Source: Deltaproteobacteria bacterium SG8_13 (GTDB taxonomy: Bacteria; Desulfobacterota; Desulfobacteria; Desulfobacterales; SG8-13). From it: a DNA stretch of 64,000 bases. The stretch covers positions 1 through 64,000 of the forward strand of contig LJNK01000017.1 of the NCBI GenBank assembly GCA_001303025.1, given 5' to 3'. Shown here piece after piece: positions 61,662 to 64,000 of the stretch (position 1 is its first letter; every line of letters begins with the position of its first letter). The position numbers were made by a program, and so were the translations under genes. A model generated the notes under the pieces. It had not been told where the DNA came from. It worked only from the letters and a program-made list of their open reading frames with translations, and did no database searches.

Positions 61662-63449
61662 ATGCCGAAAACGAAAAGTTCGTCGGACAAAAAGAGTCTG
61701 CGCTGGCTCCTGAAACAGGCACGCCCGGCGCGCAGTTGGACGTATGTCTCGGTGGGGTTGGGATTCACCGGCGGAGCGCTGCTTGTGGCCCAGGCCGGCT
61801 TTCTGGCAAACCTGATTCAAAGCATTTTTATAGATGGGCTGCCCCGGCAGGTCCTGCTGCCGTCCTTTGTCGGGCTGATTATCGTCGTTGTGCTGCGTGC
61901 CGTGGTGGCCTGGGGCAGAGAAGTGGCCGGTTTCATGTCCGGGGCGAAAGTCCGGGATGAAGTGCGCGGCGCACTGATGAAACACCTCGCGGTGCTGGGA
62001 CCGGCCTACACTGCAAGGCAGAAAACCGGCGAGTTGTCCAGCACGGTGCTGGAGCAAGTAGAAGGCCTGAACGATTTTTTCTCCCTTTACCTGCCTCAGC
62101 TGGCCCTGGCCGTGGTGATTCCGGCGGCCATGCTGGCGTTTATCTTTCCGATCAGCTGGGCCGCCGGCTTGATTCTACTGCTCTCGGCACCGCTGATCCC
62201 TTTGTTCACGGTGCTGGTGGGAATGGGGGCCGAGAGCATCAGCCAGAGAAACTTTCAGGCCCTCGCGCGCCTGAGCGCCCATTTTCTGGATGTGCTGCAG
62301 GGGCTGACCACCCTGAAGCTGTTCGGCAGAAGCTCGGCAGTGGCGGAAACCGTCGGCCGCACGTCGGCGGATTACCGCCGGCAGACCATGCGCGTTCTGC
62401 GGGTGGCATTTCTTTCTTCCGCCGTGCTGGAGTTCTTCACCTCCGTTTCCATTGCCCTGGTAGCCGTTTACCTGGGAATGAGTTATCTCGGGTATCTCGA
62501 TTTCGGGGACTGGGGCAGCCCGCTGAACCTGGGGGCCGGCTTTTTCATACTGCTGCTGGCCCCTGATTTTTTCATGCCCCTCAGAGAGCTCGGGACCCAC
62601 TACCACGCCCGGGCAGATGCAGTGGGCGCGGCCAATGAAATCGTGAAGGTGCTCTCCGCGCCCGCACCGGCAGTTTCGTTTCCCTCGCCACGTATTTCGC
62701 CGGTAAATTTTCAGCGCATCCGGTTCGAAAAAGTCAGCCTGGCATATGATTCCGGCCGCCGGCCGGCGCTGTCAGAGGTGAGCTTCGATCTGCGGGCGGG
62801 CGAGCAGGTCGCACTGGTGGGTGCCAGCGGGGCCGGAAAATCCAGCGTGTTGAACCTGATCATGGGATTCGTGGCGCCGACAAACGGACGCATACTGATA
62901 GACGACTGCCCGCTGGAGCTGGTGCATACCGAAAACTGGCGCCGTATGTTGGCCTGGATCGGACAGAGCCCGTTTCTGTTTCACGGAACGATCCGGGAGA
63001 ACATCCTGCTCGGCCGGCCGGAAGCCGATCCATCGGAGGTGCAGCAGGCCGCCCGCTTCGCCAGGGTCGGCGAGTTCTGCCGCCTGCTGCCGCAGGGGAT
63101 CGACACCCCGGTCGGAGAGCAGGGAATCGGCCTGTCTCGCGGGCAGGCCCAGCGCGTCGCACTGGCCCGGGCATTTCTGAAATCCGCCCCACTGCTGCTG
63201 CTCGACGAACCCACCGCCGGTCTCGACACGGATAACGAGCGGCTGGTGCTGGCATCCATCAAAGCGCTTGCCAATCGCAGGACCGTGCTCTCGGTGACCC
63301 ACCGCCTCGAGACCATGCAGGCTGCGGATCGAATCCTGGTATTGGCCGACGGTCGCATAGCCGAGCAGGGATCCTACACGCAGCTGTCGGCCGCCGGGGG
63401 CGTGTTCGCCCGTCTGGTAATTGGGTCCGAAAGGAACGGATGCGGATGA
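61662..63449 (+). CDS. cydD: Cysteine/glutathione ABC exporter subunit CydD-like (595 aa)
   Basis: This is a half-transporter with N-terminal membrane domain (six helices, e.g. LGFTGGALLVAQAGFLANL, LALAVVIPAAMLAFIFP) and C-terminal ATPase: Walker A VALVGASGAGKSSVLNLI, signature IGLSRGQAQRVALARAF and Walker B PLLLLDEPTAGLD. With CydC it exports reduced thiols needed for cytochrome bd assembly. The ATG at 61662 is used. It is divergent from cydAB. Its stop overlaps cydC. Confidence 0.92.
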   Translation: MPKTKSSSDKKSLRWLLKQARPARSWTYVSVGLGFTGGALLVAQAGFLANLIQSIFIDGLPRQVLLPSFVGLIIVVVLRAVVAWGREVAGFMSGAKVRDEVRGALMKHLAVLGPAYTARQKTGELSSTVLEQVEGLNDFFSLYLPQLALAVVIPAAMLAFIFPISWAAGLILLLSAPLIPLFTVLVGMGAESISQRNFQALARLSAHFLDVLQGLTTLKLFGRSSAVAETVGRTSADYRRQTMRVLRVAFLSSAVLEFFTSVSIALVAVYLGMSYLGYLDFGDWGSPLNLGAGFFILLLAPDFFMPLRELGTHYHARADAVGAANEIVKVLSAPAPAVSFPSPRISPVNFQRIRFEKVSLAYDSGRRPALSEVSFDLRAGEQVALVGASGAGKSSVLNLIMGFVAPTNGRILIDDCPLELVHTENWRRMLAWIGQSPFLFHGTIRENILLGRPEADPSEVQQAARFARVGEFCRLLPQGIDTPVGEQGIGLSRGQAQRVALARAFLKSAPLLLLDEPTAGLDTDNERLVLASIKALANRRTVLSVTHRLETMQAADRILVLADGRIAEQGSYTQLSAAGGVFARLVIGSERNGCG

Positions 63450-64000
63450 GCGGCAATCGACCCGACTGGCGTTTCGCCGTGCGGATGCTTCTTCCCCACT
63501 GGATCTCGCTGGGGGCCGGCATCCTGTTCGGCCTGGTCACCCTCGTCTCCACGGTAGGCCTGCTGGCCCTGTCCGGCTGGTTTCTTTCGGCCACCGCGTT
63601 TGCCGGCTTGACGGCCGCTGCCGCCATGACCTTTAACTTCTTTCTGCCCGGTGCGGGAGTGCGCTTTTTTGCCATATCCCGCACACTTTGCCGCTATGCC
63701 GATCGCGTGATATCCCACCATGCCACTTTCCGGCTGCTGGAAAGCCTGCGGACCTGGTTTACCGCAAAACTGGAGCCTTTGGCGCCGGCCCGCCTGATGC
63801 AATACCGCAGCGGCGATCTGTTGAACCGCATCATCGCCGATATCGATGCCCTGGATAATTTCTATTTGCGGGTGCTGTCTCCGACCGTCACCGCCATGCT
63901 GCTGTCTTTCATATTATTGATATTCTTTATCTTATTCGATCTGCTGGCCGCTATGATCGCTTTCGCCGGCCTACTGGTTGCCGGATTCGCCGTACCCGTG
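63440..64000 (+). CDS. cydC: ABC exporter subunit CydC-like, partial (C-terminus beyond right edge)
   Basis: This frame runs off the right edge with at least 187 codons. It begins at 63440 (AAGGA 4 nt upstream) or 63446 (overlapping the cydD stop as ATGA), with MSGNRPDWRFAVRMLLPHW in either case. Membrane helices follow (ISLGAGILFGLVTLVSTVGLL, AMLLSFILLIFFILFDLLAAM), and RTLCRYADRVISHHATFRLL is typical of CydC. The ATPase domain lies outside the window. Confidence 0.88.
   Translation, partial: MRMSGNRPDWRFAVRMLLPHWISLGAGILFGLVTLVSTVGLLALSGWFLSATAFAGLTAAAAMTFNFFLPGAGVRFFAISRTLCRYADRVISHHATFRLLESLRTWFTAKLEPLAPARLMQYRSGDLLNRIIADIDALDNFYLRVLSPTVTAMLLSFILLIFFILFDLLAAMIAFAGLLVAGFAVPV

Noticed and set aside
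1-64000. CRISPR arrays, rRNA or tRNA genes, complete insertion sequences
   Set aside because: I saw no regularly spaced direct repeats of CRISPR size, no rRNA or tRNA sequence and no transposase with terminal inverted repeats.

Overview
The window is a GC-rich chromosomal segment of a Gram-negative bacterium, most likely a Desulfobacterota (sulfate-reducer type, perhaps Desulfobacterales). The hints are a CbiK cobaltochelatase with its own signal peptide (the periplasmic form known from Desulfovibrio), a DUF6125 protein, a small Arg-rich protein and a paired PiT/DUF47 phosphate system, next to a complete 2-oxoglutarate dehydrogenase operon and cytochrome bd. The taxon is an inference from gene content. 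No rRNA, tRNA, CRISPR array or intact insertion sequence was found.

Layout. 1-1.3 kb: AT-richer edge with a truncated collagen-like secreted protein and a small hypothetical gene. 1.3-19.9 kb: a lipid/polyketide-like biosynthetic cluster. A leftward arm (PlsC-like acyltransferase, ketosynthase, ACP, MMPL exporter fused to an LpxL-like acyltransferase, GT2 glycosyltransferase, DAK2-DegV fusion, thioesterase) diverges near 10.9-11.1 kb from a rightward arm (HTH protein, BtrH-like transferase, ACP, ketosynthase, inactive ketosynthase/chain-length-factor-like partner, ABC exporter, ACP). A DarB-like KAS III and a DarA-like flavoprotein close it. The set resembles flexirubin/aryl-polyene plus dialkylresorcinol clusters, but no ketoreductase, dehydratase or aryl-starter genes are present here.

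20-38 kb: a phosphate-starvation region. It has phoU, PiT transporter plus DUF47 partner, and phoB-phoR, interleaved with glycosyltransferases, a PAP2 phosphatase, a PHP fusion protein, a rifampicin-phosphotransferase-like protein, PhoH2 and a radical SAM protein. Seven intergenic sites carry direct repeats of YTAAC at an exact 11-bp pitch, always oriented toward the downstream gene. At five of them a TA-starting hexamer lies exactly 10 nt beyond the last repeat, as expected for PhoB-activated promoters. The genes together suggest phosphate scavenging plus replacement of phospholipids by glycolipids.

38-47 kb: mixed accessory and lipid genes (PilZ protein, acyltransferase, acyl-CoA ligase, FmdB-like zinc ribbon, MoaD-like and STAS-like proteins, Tat-exported NAPE-PLD-like hydrolase, shortened alpha/beta hydrolase). 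47-52.7 kb: sucA-sucB-lpdA with a terminator. 52.7-58.4 kb: dihydroorotate-dehydrogenase-like protein, then cbiK under a promoter, cobalamin riboswitch and terminator, then rpiA, pirin, GNAT and glyoxalase-like genes. 58.4-64 kb: cytochrome bd oxidase genes cydA-cydB and the tiny cydX, divergent from cydD-cydC, whose products assemble the oxidase; cydC runs off the right edge.
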